Positions 48,001 through 60,700 of a DNA stretch of 64,000 bases are shown piece by piece. A model generated the notes under the pieces. It ran no database searches and had not been told where the DNA came from. It saw only the letters and a list, made by a program, of their open reading frames with translations. This DNA is from Trebouxia sp. TZW2008 (taxonomy: Eukaryota > Chlorophyta > Trebouxiophyceae > Trebouxiales > Trebouxiaceae), in assembly GCA_002118135.1 (NCBI GenBank), contig BDIU01000013.1:1-64000 (forward strand). The letters run 5' to 3'. The stretch's first letter is position 1. Each line of letters opens with the position of its first letter. The position numbers and the translations under genes are program-made.

Positions 48001-48155
48001 GTCTTGTGACTGGGTGTAAGCTGGTGCTGTGGGCATGTCACTGAATGAGGCACTGGCAGCCGGATCTGCGCTTCGGAGCCTGAGGTGTCGCAAAATTCAA
48101 ACAACAGCTTTGGGCCTGCTTGATGTGCATGGCGCTCATGCAGCTTTGCACGCAT
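45038..48155 (-). CDS. SLC25 mitochondrial carrier (BTL/Brittle-1-like)
   Basis: Five exons fit in phase (1257 nt, 418 aa): 48155-47604, 47462-47354, 47022-46811, 46090-45898 and 45228-45038. Three carrier repeats carry PLERIK, PLDVMR and PMEVIR, the PX[DE]XX[KR] signature. After the first come GFWKGNGINLLRTAPY, FSFDMYRKAL; the third has GFYAGMLPNILQVLP and SYYAYETFKQILQ. The first ~115 aa are a basic, His/Gln/Ser-rich extension, which could direct the protein to plastid or mitochondria. The layout resembles plant BTL proteins, thought to move adenine nucleotides; the substrate is inferred. The intron after exon 3 starts with GC (CTCAAG-GCAAGT). Three donor-side ghosts keep that GC donor. Start at 48155 is the only upstream in-frame ATG. 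Confidence 0.85.
45229..45330 (-). repeat. Acceptor-side ghost of the last carrier exon
   Basis: The intact exon begins GVAHAVKSNAFKKLASTI at 45228. A diverged copy (GVAHAAKSKASKKLASTI) ends near 45270, 96 bp earlier in transcript order, and has a stop or frame loss afterwards. Confidence 0.85.
45550..45573. repeat. 24-nt poly-G tract
   Basis: An uninterrupted run of G in a carrier intron. It can form G-quadruplexes, and its length may also be an assembly estimate. Confidence 0.95.
46345..46675 (-). repeat. Three donor-side ghosts of carrier exon 3 with the GC donor kept
   Basis: Copies of SMAPAGAVFYGVYDVLK and its GCAAG(T) donor occur near 46660-46625, 46570-46540 and 46400-46350 (best copy MAPAGAVFHGVYVVLK). 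All are on the downstream side of the intact exon in transcript order. Confidence 0.85.
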
Positions 48156-48701
48156 GAGCGTGAAGGAAATTCCGGCGTCAGGCCGGACTCTATCAGTGCA
48201 TGCAGTCCGGTGATCACTGCCAGTGGTGTTTTGAATTCGAGCCGCGTCGCTGATTTGAAGGGCTCAGCAATTGCAGATGGCTGCCTCCCGAGACTTGCGC
48301 GAGTCTTAGCAGCAATGCCTTGCTTGACGCGCTTGCTGGGCTGGCCGGTCACAGCAGCGTCAGAGTGCGTCAAACCGAGATTTGGGTGAGTGAAGATGGC
48401 TCTGACGACTGACACTGGTGTGATAGCTTATGATTATCGAAATCGCACAAGCGGATCACATCAGGCAAAACCACCGCCCTGCATGCAGATCTTGCTTGGC
48501 GTCAAACATGTGCATCTGAAGGGAGATCAATCGGCAAGCAACACAGAAGGCAGAAACCCTTATTCACGAAACAGGTTTAGGGCTCCAGTGAGCTTCGTAG
48601 TAAGCTTCACTGCAATCGCTCAACATTTCATCGCAGAAGTGAGCGTGTTGCGCTGAATCGATCGCCTTGTTTTGCTGAGAGTGTCTTTTATTGCGAACGA
48701 T
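48156..48701. promoter_or_regulatory. Divergent promoter region of the carrier and Tudor-SN genes
   Basis: 546 bp between two start codons on opposite strands, in which both promoters and 5' UTRs should lie. A minus-strand frame from 48415 stays open but begins with GTG, not ATG, and is most likely 5' UTR. No specific box recognised. Confidence 0.5.
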
Positions 48702-51700
48702 ATGGCTACGGGATGGTTGCGCGGCACGGTGAAGGAAGTCGTGTCTGGAGACACGCTCGTGATCATGGGTCCCCCTCGTGGTGGCCCGCCCCCGGAAAAA
48801 CGCCTGACATTGGCCTCGTTGATAGCCCCTCGTATGGTACGATGCGTGGCCGCCTGCGCCTGGATTGACTGTGGCAGCGGTCAACCATCAACAGCTGATG
48901 CTGTTTGCTTGCAGGCTAGACGCGATGGAAGTACAGCCGACGAGCCGTTTGCATGGCAAAGCAGGGAATTTCTGCGGCAGAAGAGCATCGGACAGGTGTT
49001 TGTCGCTGTGTTCTATTCATAAGCTGCTTCGCTGCTCAGTCATCTGACAACAGCAATCTGGTCGGTGCAGTCGTGCACCTTCAAGGTGGACTATACACTG
49101 GAGAATGTCCCTGGCAGAGAATTTGGCTCCGTCTTTCTGACAGAGAAGACCGAAAACTTAGCTGTGGCAGTGGTCTCTGCTGGTTGGTCCAAGGTATTGC
49201 TACTGTCTGCAGTGGCCAATCTGACCATGCAGCTCCCTTATCAACTGTAGTCAATCTGATCCTCATATGGTGCACTCCTGCACACAAGACATTACCGTTT
49301 TTGATGTTGCAGATCCGCTCAGCAGGAGGTCAGCAGAGCCCTTACTATGCAGAGCTAGAAGCTGCACAGTCTAGTGCGGAGTCTTCAGGCCTAGGTCTAT
49401 GGTCGAAGGTACAGGGCCATCCCTGCTTTCATGCCACATGTCTGAAAGCATACTGCCTCATTCACAATCATTGCTCACCCATGAACGGATTTTTGACATG
49501 ACAACCCACACTGACAGTCATAGGGCCTAGGTCTAAGGTCCATGGTGCAATGCCAGCCCTTGAAAGCCACTTGTCTGCAATCCTTTTCCCTGATCTCATA
49601 ACCACTATTTATGCATGAAAGTACGTGTGACGTGACCATCCATGCTGACAGTCCTGAGGCCTAGGTCTATGGTCAAAGGTGTAATGCCAGCCCTCTTTTA
49701 ATGCTACTTGCCAAATAATAATGCATGAATGCATTTGTGACATGACCAGCCACGCAGACAGTCCTCATGCCTAGGGTGTAATGCCAGCTCTCCTTTGATG
49801 CCCTTTGTGCCCAGAGTGCACGTGTCCCAATTCAGAATCATCACGTATGCATGAGCATATCTGAAATGCCCTGCATCCAGACACTCGTGACTGGCTTGCA
49901 TGCTGCCCCTCCTTGTTATGTGTCTGCCTGGTTTCGTGCTACATGCATTCACACATGTGTAACATGACCTGCACCTGACGCAAACATTGACGATGCAGGA
50001 TGAAAGCGCCATCAGGAACTCCGTCAGGACTGTACACACCGTCTCTGAAGATGGTGAGTCAATGTTCTGCACATTCTGCTCACATAACATGCAGCACATG
50101 CAGCGATTAGAATGTGCAGCCATGCTCACTGTTGCAATGCTGGGCATACATGGCTCATGGCACATGAAATGCTTGGCCCAATCATAGCAGATTGCTGATG
50201 CTTGGGCCAGCCAGCGCTCCTTACAAGTTCAGCATCTGCATGTTGAGCCTGGTGTGTGCTCATGTCAGCTGGAGATGAAGCGTGTACACACTGAGCCTGA
50301 TGCATGCTCATGTCAGCTGGGTACTTGCTTTAAACAAACAGCAGCAGCAGCTGTGGAATGCATCTGTGAGCAGGATCTTTGTCACTTGAGCACAGTTGGC
50401 AACATTCATAGCTGTCACCCTGTCACAGAGCTTTCACTGTTCACTGAGTCTGGTAACAAAGGCTCCTATTGTTGCATCAATGGTGCAAGGCACTGCAAAG
50501 CTGCAGAGCTGCAAAGCTGCAGAGCTGCAAAGCTGCAGTGCAAAAGCATGTGCTGCCCAAATGCAGGCCTACATGCAGAGAGAGTCCTGCACAAGTTTGG
50601 CAACAAAAGCTCCAAATCTTGAATCGATGTTGCAAGGCACTGCGTGCAGAAGCCAGTGCTGCCCAAACGCAGGCCTATATGCAGAGGCTCTTCTGCACAA
50701 GTTTGGCAACAACAGCTGCCAACATCGCATCAATGTTGCAAGGCACTTCAAGGCTACAATGCACATGTCAACGCTGGTGAAATGCAGGCCTAGACGCACA
50801 GAGCATTCTGCACAAATTTGGCAAGGGCAAACCCATTCCCGCCATCATAGAGGCTGTTTCCAGCGGGGCTAGTCTCAGAGCCACACTATTGCCAGACCAG
50901 TACTTTGTGAGTGTGATGCTGGTGGGGATTGTGTGCCCTTCCTTCAACAGGCGCCCCACAGGGCAGTCTGCTGCTGCCCCTGCTATTAATGGTCATGCCC
51001 CTGGTCAAAATGCTGAGGCTTCAGAATCTGTGGAGCCAGCCACAAACGGCACTGCAGGTATGTGCACAGACAGTTGGTACTGTCGTCATACATGCCATGC
51101 TGCATTGCAGACTTATAATCTTCCCCTTGTAGCTCTGCCTTGTAGTGTCAGTCTGCTGCTGATAACCACATGCATTGGCCTTTGCTGCAGGGGCCTGAAT
51201 GCTGTTGAGTGTGTCTGATGTTACCTGTCAATGCAATATTCTGCTGTGAAAACCCACGACATGTTTGCATGCTGTTGTTTGCACGAAGGCATGGTTGATT
51301 TCAGGCATCAAGAAGATGTCTGCAAGCTGGTCTGGCACCAAAAGGTTTGCTTGTTGGACCAACTGCAAGCATGCACCGGCTGCCTGCAGTGCAACTTTAG
51401 CTTGACTGCAGCGCTAAACGCATATCATGCTGCGCACTGCATGCAATCACAGCTGGTGCTGTTCAGCACTCCCGAGCTGCCTCTTTAGACAAAGGCTCCC
51501 GTTATGACGCCTAACGGCGTAGACTTTTCTTTCTTTCTGACCTGCATGCCATTGCCGGTTTTGTTGGTGGCATGCAGTGAATCTGTCATGCAGTGTGTAC
51601 ACAGCATTTCCACAAGTACCCATAATCAGCTCGCATGTCCCTGCATGTTCCTCTGTAGCTATGTTCAGCTTAGGCTGACACAGTTGCTGCAGCTGGTCCT

Positions 51701-54700
51701 GCGGTACCCCTGACGCCATCTGAATAGGATACCACACAATGCAAGCTGTCCCTGATTCAATATTATATTCAAATTATTTCGTTCAAGAGCCAAAGCTGTA
51801 TTGCCACATCTGCAACGCCACATCAAGCTCAAATGGTCTGTACAACTGCTGGCAACTCAGCAAGCTGTTGACAGCAGGTGCCGAGGCTGCAGCACAGCCA
51901 GAGCCCTTTGCACGTGAGGCCAAGTTCCTGAGTGAGAGCAAGGCCCTGGGGCGGGATGTGCGAGTCATGCTGGAGGGTGTGGACAAGTTTGGCAACCTCT
52001 TCGGACAGGTATACACTCTCAATCTGCTACAGTGGTGCCTTGATGAAGAGACAATTAGTACAGGAACATGCTTGCTGTGAGGACAATGCAGTTGCCAATT
52101 ACTGCATTCTGACTGCTACTTGTGACAAAGACATTTGCATGTAAGGACCATTTGCTTGAGAACAAATGTAGTCGCTACAAGAAGGCATTAAAGTGGGCCC
52201 ACCCTGGCAATTGCCTGTTTTAGATTTGCACACTCATGTGGACAGCAACTGACCTCATGTCTTGAATGTCAGCATTGTTGTCGGGTCTTGCTTCAACATG
52301 AGCAGTACGAGCTCATGCTATTCAAGATGAAGTCTTTTGCACTGGAGCAGGTGATGTACTCGGGCGGGTCTCAGCCTGCAAGCCTGGGCGCGAGTCTGGT
52401 CAAGGCAGGCTATGCCCAGCATCTGAAACATTTAGTGTTGCCTAGGTGATGTACTCAGATGGGTCACAGCCTGTAAGCCTAGGGGAGAGTCTGGTGAAGG
52501 CAGGCTATGCCAAGCTGGTGAATTGAGGCCAGGAGTGATTTGGTTAACAGCTCATGTGATCAAAGACTGCTCATGATGATGAAGTCAACTGCCTTATTAC
52601 AGGTGATGTACTCAGATGGGTCACAGCCTGTAAGCTTAGGGGAGAGCCTGGTGAAGGCAGGCTATGCCAAGCTGGTGAACTGGGGGCTGGAGATGATGAG
52701 CACTGGCGGCTTCAACTTACGCGAGGCTGAGCGCAGCGCCAAGCAGCAGCGCAGCGGCATCTGGCGCAACTATGTAGCTCCTGCCACAGCAGGTTGGCCA
52801 TCTCTTCTGGCATCTCCTGTTGAAGGTGCATGCAACATGAGAACAGGCACCCAGTATGTTTCTGTACCCATTCGTATCTGTCAGGGTTACACGTGACATC
52901 CCAGCAGGCATTGCATTTGATGCAGCTGTATGGCCCCTGCCACAGCATATTGCCTTGAGTACTGACGTGTTTAAGAGCCACATGACAAGAATCAACTACG
53001 CTTCTGTAGTGACCACAGCAGGTCAGCTCTTAGTATCTGCGTCTGTGAGAGTCCCCTTTGACACGCAAGCACGTATCAGTAATGGTCTATGACCAGGTGC
53101 CACAGCAGGTCAGCCTTCAGTCTCTGCATTTGTAGGACTTGCATGTGTTTGCAAATATGTAGCCCCTGCCACAGCAGGTTGGCTCCTAGTCTCATGTGGC
53201 AACTGAGGCTATCAAATTGATGTGGCAACTGCTGTCAGACTTGCACATGACATGCAAGCAGGCACTGCATCTGGCGCAACTATGTAGCCCCTTCCACAGC
53301 AGGTTGGTGCCAGGTCTCGTGTGACAACTGAGGCCAGCAGTCTCATGTGGCAAGTGTTGTCAGAGTCGCACATGATATGCAAGCAGGCATTGCATTTGGC
53401 GCAGCTATGTAGCCCCTGCCCTAGCAGGTGATGATGTCAGTAGAACATGTCCGAAGATAAGCGTTTTGTTGCATTGGTTGGCGTTTAGTATCTGCATCTG
53501 TGAAGCGCCATATGTGACATGCATCACGCAATGTAGCCGTTGCCACAGCAGGTCTGAAGCATAACAACAATCACATAGCAGTCTTGACAATAGAAATTCA
53601 GTAATCATGGTAGTAGTCATGATCATAATAGTGATTGTGATGACCCTCACTCTTCCTCGCAGATGTGCTAGGTGCGTGTGGCCCAAGTCCTGTCTTGCCA
53701 AGCGGGCTTGTTCTGAGCGTTGCATAAGGTCGTCTGATTTTCAGCAAGTGTTGAAACTCTGATATGACAAAGATTCAACCCTTCAGGTCGGCCTAGGAAG
53801 ATGTCATTCCACGTCTTCATAAGCCGCCTTGTTGGGTTGAGTCTTTGACTTGCTGACATAACATGACCTTAGGCAGCAGCAGATACACAACAGATCGATG
53901 GCCTGAGAGCGGCGCTCGTTCATACTTAGCGTAAAGGTTTTGTTGCATTGGTTGGCGTTGAGTACTTGCATTGGTGAAGCATCACATGCAACATGCAACA
54001 TGCAACATGCAACATGCATCGTAGCCACTGCCACAGCAGGTATGAAGCATAAGAACAGCAATCACAATAGTTGGAATCACAATAAAAGTACAATCATCTG
54101 GTGTTAAACATGATCATGATAGCAATGGTAATGATCCACACACTTTCTAGCCCATGTGCTAGGTGTGTGTGGCACAAGACCTCTCTTGCCAAGCAGGCTT
54201 GTCCTGAGCGTCATGTTAGAGTCGTCTGATGTTCAGCAAGCGCTAAAACTCAGATGCAACTCTCCAGGTTGGCCTAGGAAGAAGTCATTCCACGTCTTCA
54301 CAGGTCAGTCCGGAGGCTTGAGTCTTTGACTTGCTGACATAACATGACCTTAGGCAGCAGCAGACATGTAACAGATCGATGCCCTAAGAAAGGCGCTTGT
54401 TGACACTAAGCATAAAGCAGTTATGTAGCACTGGTGGGCATTCAGTATCTGCATTTGTGCAGGGTCACATGTAGCATGCAACGTGCATTGGTCTGCAGCA
54501 AGTGAGCAAGTCTGACTGAATCAGGGTCCTTTAGGGGCTACCTGGGGCCTGTTGAGGGTGAGGGAGTAAGTGCGGACTAATTGGGGGACTCTTGAGACAG
54601 AAGCTCAGACGGCAAATGCAGCAAGGCAGCGAACAACACTTTGCTGATGCAGACGCTGCATAGCTGTGCGTGTGATATATTCCCAGCCTGGCCCGTTGTG

Positions 54701-57700
54701 CTTCTGTGATCATGTGTAGCTCTACAGCACTATGTGCATGGTCTGGGTATATAACTCACTCATGCATGCAGCAACTTCATGCACAGCTTGTCCATTGGCT
54801 GACTGCTTTTGCTGTCTCTTGAGTCTCGTTGATCTCAAGCCCAGCGGGACTGAAACCTGAGGTTTGTGGCGGTACAAATTTGGTGAGGCTATAGTGGTGA
54901 GGATGGAACACTCTTGAGATGCATGGCATTGCACGTTACCTCTGTTCAAGCTGTGCATATGCATGGCCCAAGCTGAGTGACAAGTTCAGCAGGGTGGTTC
55001 GTGAGGCGGTGAGCAGTAACTACCTGGTGGGGATTAGTACAGCCAACGGGCAGGAGCGCAGAGTGAACCTAAGCAGGAATTGCATTGAGAAAAGAAAGAT
55101 CGTTCACGTACACATCATCCGTCCTGACTTTACTATAGTCTATGCGCCTGCAGGAACCAAGCTGAGTGACAAGTTCACAGGAGTGGTTTGTAGGTGGTGA
55201 GCGGTGACTGCTTGGTGGTTAGGGATGCGGCAAATGGGCAGGAGCGCAGGCTGAACCTGAGCAGGCAGTATGCAGCAACTAATGTTCACCAGCAACTCAT
55301 GTTCACCACTCACATGCACTTCATTCACCCTGGCTCTGCCTATGCAGGAACCAAGCCGAGTGACAAGTTCAGCGGGGCGGTTTCTGAAGTGGTGAGAGAT
55401 GCTGCCAATGGGCAGGAGCCCACTTCTAGCCCTTGAGCAAGCTGATGTGTTGCATCAGCTTGAGACATGATACAAGCTGTGCATGTATGTAGGGACCAAG
55501 CTGATAGACAAGTTCTCAGGGGTGGTATGTGAGGTGGTGCGCGGTGACTGCCTGGTGGTGTGGGATGCAGCCAATGGGCAGGAGCGTAGGGTGAATCTGA
55601 GCAAGCCGTATGCATGGACTTTCATTCACATGCACTTCATTCACTCTGGCTCTATCTATGCAGGAACCAAGCTGAGTGACAAGTTCACAGGAGTGGTGTG
55701 TGAGGTGGTGAGCGGTGACTGCCTGGTGGTTAGGGATGCAGCCAATGGACAGGAGCGTAGGGTGAACCTGAGCAGCATAAGGGCGCCCCGCCTGGGGCGC
55801 AAGGGGGAGAAGCCTGAGGACTGGGCCACTGAAGCCAAGGAGTTCCTGCGTGCCAGGCTTATTGGTGAGTAACAATTCTGCACTGAGGCTTGGAAATCAA
55901 ACTGTTCACTGAAGCCAAGGGATTCTTCTGTGCCGGGCTCATTGGTGAGCTCTGCCTGCACTGAGCTCTGACAATGCAGACGTTATGTGTGTCGTTGGAC
56001 TGTAACGGGAACGTTCAACAATTGAGACAATGTAAGGCAAGGGGGAGAAGCCTGAGGACTAGGCCACTGAAGGCAAGGAGTTTCTGCGTGCCAGAATATT
56101 GCTAAGTGACAAAGCTTGCCATACAAGTGTGTCAGGTTCTGCTCATTGTGGAGAAACAAGGTCTGCCTGTACTGAGACTTGGTCAGGCTAGAAATACTGA
56201 AGTCTGGGCTTTTAAAGCCAAGGAGTCTCTACTTGCCAGGCTCATTTGCATGCAGCCTGTGCTGTGCCCAACCATTCCACACTGTATGGCTGAGTCATTT
56301 AGGATGTACGGTTGGGCAACCCACCTGTGAATGCAGTGGGATGGCAACAGGATGGATGAACAGTGGCCTCCAAAGGAAATTTTGCACACCAGTGCAATCA
56401 ACAAACTGTTTGCAGGGGGTTTCAGCATGACCAGTCAACATTGCACAGGCATGTCAGGTTTCTGATGTGCAAGCAAGGAGGTTTTGGTGATAGGGAACAC
56501 AACAGGTAAGTAGCACCCAGGGGAGACATTCTTGATGCAAGACTCAGACCACTCTTAGGGCCATTAGGCATAAGCTACGGACACTGCACAGACAACACAC
56601 TCTCCTAGTTTGATGGCATGGAGGTGTTGTTGAACATGGGCAAATGACTCATTTTAGTGCAGGCAAGGAGGGTTCAGTGAATAGAAAATACAACAGGCAG
56701 GTGGCAGTGGGGAATGCATTTTTGATGCAAGACACAGGCTGCGGTAGTGCGTTTGCAAGCACGAGCCAGTGACATTGCCTGGCCATTTAATGCTTTGATA
56801 TGCAGGCAAGAGAATGTCAGTGAAGATGGTTTAGTATAAGCTACTGCATGGGCGCAACATGATCTTGATGTGCAGGCAAGGAGGTATCAGTGAACATGGA
56901 GTACAACAGGCAAGTAGCAGTTGGGGGAGCAATTGCTGCAGAAGCTGCCAAGGCCAAGGGCACAACCGCAGACCAGCGGGATATGGCCTTTGCCACCGTC
57001 ACCATCAACGAGAAAGACAACAACGGTCAACAGAAGGCCAACAATGTAAGCTGTTGGTCACTGCACCTGATCTCTTTGCTTGCTAATGTCTATACTGATG
57101 AGAAAGGCGGTAAGACTCTACACTAGGCCGCAATGTAAGCTGTTGCCAGGTTCTCCTGTTGCCATTGCTTGCTGCCCTTCTTTCATGACAGCGACTGTCA
57201 TTCAAAATACAGTAGAGCTAGCTGTCAGCAGCCCACAGTTTTCATCATCAGAAGGTCATACATTGCAGGTAGCAGTCACAGCGCAGACTTGTGCAACTTC
57301 CAAACAAGGAGTTGCACTGTGCAGGTAGCAGAGCTGATGCTGATCCGCGGCTTAGTCCAAATTGTTCACCACAGGATACAGAATGCGCGCTGCGGCATGC
57401 ATATAGACTAGCCCACAAAATCCACATGGAGTGTGCAGGCTTTTGCAACAGGAAAATGTAAAGCATTGCAGGTGGCAGAGCTGCTACTCATTTGCTGCCT
57501 AGCCCAAATCGCAAGCCACGGGATACAGAATGAGCGCTGCAGCATGCATATGGACTGCGCATGTATATGGACTAGTCCACAGCATCCACATGAAGCGTGC
57601 AGGCTTCCACAACAAGGAATGTGCACTGCAGGTAGCAGAGCTGCTGCTAATCCGGGGGGTTAGCCCAGAGTGTGCGCCACAGAACGAATGCCGGTCTGCA

Positions 57701-60700
57701 GCATGGAATTTACAGGCTTCAGTCACCCAACAGATGCATTGCAGGCATCAGAGCATCGCTAGTCACAGCTGCCGCATGAGCTTCGTAACAAACACTGCAC
57801 TTGCTGTATAGGTAGCAGAACTTCTGCTGATCCGGGGTCTAGCCCAAATTGTGCGCCACAGGACAGACGATGAGCGCAGTGCGCACTATGAATCCCTCAT
57901 GAACGCAGAGTCCAGTGGCAAGAATGCCAAAAAGGGAGTGCACAACAAAACCAAGGAGCCTCCTGCCCACCACTACAATGATGTTTCGCTGCCTGGAATG
58001 GCCCCAAAGGCCAAGCAGTACCTGCCCTTCTTTCAAAGGGGCAAGCACACTGCTATTGTGGAGTTCGTGCTCAGTGGGCACCGCCTCAAGGTGAGCTACA
58101 AACAACGCAGAACCTATTGCGCCTTCTGTCTGTTCAATTTCTGTCTGCTCACTGCAATGATGTGTCCCTGCCTGGAATGGCTCAAAAGGCCAAGCAGTAC
58201 CTGCTCTTCTTCCAGAGGGGCAAGTACAGCGCCATTGTTGAATTTTTGGTCAGTGGGCACCACCTCAAGGTGAGCTACAAACACTTTAGAAACTGTTGCG
58301 CCTCTTGTTAGTGCACTGACACAAACTGACACAATGATGTGACTCTGCCTGGAATGGCTGCAAAGGTCCAGCAGCGCCTGCCCTTCTTTCAAAGGGGCAA
58401 ACACAGTGCCATTGTTGGGTTTGTGGTCAGTGGGCACTGCCTCAAGGTGAGCGGCAGACAACATTGCATCTGCTGCACCTTTTGTCTGCTGCACTGATTG
58501 TCTGTGCACCACTACAACGATGTAGCCCTGCCTGGAATGGCGCCTAAGGCCAAGCAGTACCTGCCCTTTTCCCAGAGGGGCAAGCACAGCACCGTTGTTG
58601 AGGTTGTGCTCAGCGGACACCACCTCAAGGTCAGCTACAGCTGACTGACAAGTTCAGCGCTCCTTTTTGTCCGCTCCTGACCTTGCATGCGCATGAAGAG
58701 GGGCAAGCGTATCATGGCTGTTGTGGAGATTGTGCTCAGGGAGCACCGCCTTACAGTGAGGCGCAGACGATACAGAGTGTGCTGCTTCTTTTGTCTGATC
58801 CTGACACAAGTGCAGCAGCCATGCACTGTTAGGCAACGGGGGAGCAGCAGACGACCCAGAAACTGCTCCTTGTGCCTGCTGCTGACATGAGTGCTGGGCC
58901 TTTGCACTGTCATCATTTGCACTGCCATTCACATTTCTATTTTGGGTCACATGAGCCTACTGTAAGCACTGGCAAGCAAACAGCAAGCAGCAAGCAGCAA
59001 ACAATATCAGAGTCTGCTGCATTGTGTCCAGTTTTGGTCTTGCATATGGGTTGTGCGGCTGGGCGTTGTGAATCAGTATCTTGCCACCATGATCATTGCC
59101 GCTCACATGCTTGCTAGTCAGGTTCCAGTACAGTAAACTCTCGTTGTAGGGACACTCGATGTAAGGACAATGCATATGGGAACCAAGCAATGCATTCTGA
59201 CTGCAGTGGTCCCAACTAAGGACACTTCGATGTACAAATTTCTTGGTGACCAAAGCAGTCGTTACAAAGAGAGTTTACTGTACCATGCATTGTCAAGCAG
59301 AAAAAGTGTGACGGCTCTTCCCTTTGTCTGGTCCCATTGTCTGGCCCTGGACTTGCATATGAGGGTTGCAGCTGTGCATATTCTTGTCCATTATATTTAC
59401 TAATCTTGCTGAAGCTTTTCATACCACTTTGAATATTTACTTGTCCAGGGTGTTTCAGCACCGAGTTTTGTTGTCAGCAAGGACTGCTTTGCTCTGCTCT
59501 ACCATGCTGCGTATGACTGCTGCTGCTGTGCGGCATGCTGACACAGATCAAAGCGCAGCTGAACCAAATAGGCTCATTGTCGCTACTATACCATGCTGTG
59601 TATGACTGCTGCTGCTGGTGTGCATCGTAACAGCACAGATCAAAGCGCAGCGTAAACAATCAGACGCCTTGTCACGAGTGTGCGCTGGCAAGCTGAGTGT
59701 GCTCATTTGTTGGCAAGCGCTTGATTTTGTTGGCAGCATTTTGATGTGGGTCGCTGACTGGTGCAGCTATGCAGCCATGAAGCTGCATTGTGCATAACCT
59801 CTCTCCTGTGCTGTTGAATGGTAACAACAAGGCTATGGTTACATTTTACGTCTTGACATATGCTGTTGAAAAGCAGCAGTCAGCCTGCTGTGCGTGCTGC
59901 GCCTTGACTAAGGGTGCTGGTACATCTGTACATGCCAAAGGAGCAGGTGTGCATAGCCTTCTTGACTGCATTGTTGGTCGCTGACATCAAGCTTGCTGTT
60001 CCCTGCTGCACTTTGACCTGTGCTATTGTACTGTGCTCTGGTCTAGTGGCAGCAAGCCTGCTGTTCTGTGCTTTGTTTTCATCGAGCCCATTGTGTGATG
60101 CAGCTTTACATTCCCAAGGAGGGTGTGTGCATAGCCTTCTCCCCCTCAGGGGTGCGAGCCCCCCAGAGGGCTACCCAGGGTCAGCAGGGTCGCCCCGCTG
60201 CGCAGGCTGAGCCCTTCTCAGAGGAAGCCTTCGCCTTCACGCGCCAACACTGTCTGCAGCGAGAGGTACTTTTTTAGGCTGTGCCAACTGTCCCTTGTAT
60301 TTGTTCCATTGATGATACCTGCTGTTCACACCCTGCTCATTCCACCACACAGGTCATTGTTCACATGCCCTGTTGCAGCCGCCAAGCCTTTCTCAGAGGA
60401 GACTTTCACCTTGAGCACTGCTTACAGCGAGTTGTACCTGTTCTTCCTAGTCTGCACTTGTGTCCGCTTGTTACTATTCTCTTTTTTTTGGGAATTGCAT
60501 GCTTTCACGCCCATTGCACCTGTAAAGTGATGTCGGTCTGCTGTGCTGATGTTGCATACTATAGCAGCGTGTGAGCAGGTTACTCTTGAGTTTTGCTGAA
60601 CCAGCACACACTGTTGTGCACAGGTTGAGTTTGAGATTGAGACCATAGATTAAGTTGAAAACCTTTGACACACATTCAGTCGTGTTTTCCGCTGAAATTT

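Noticed and set aside
48038..48415. 125-aa minus-strand frame upstream of the carrier
   Set aside because: Begins at GTG with no ATG near; lies in the 5' region of the carrier gene; kept only as possible 5' UTR.
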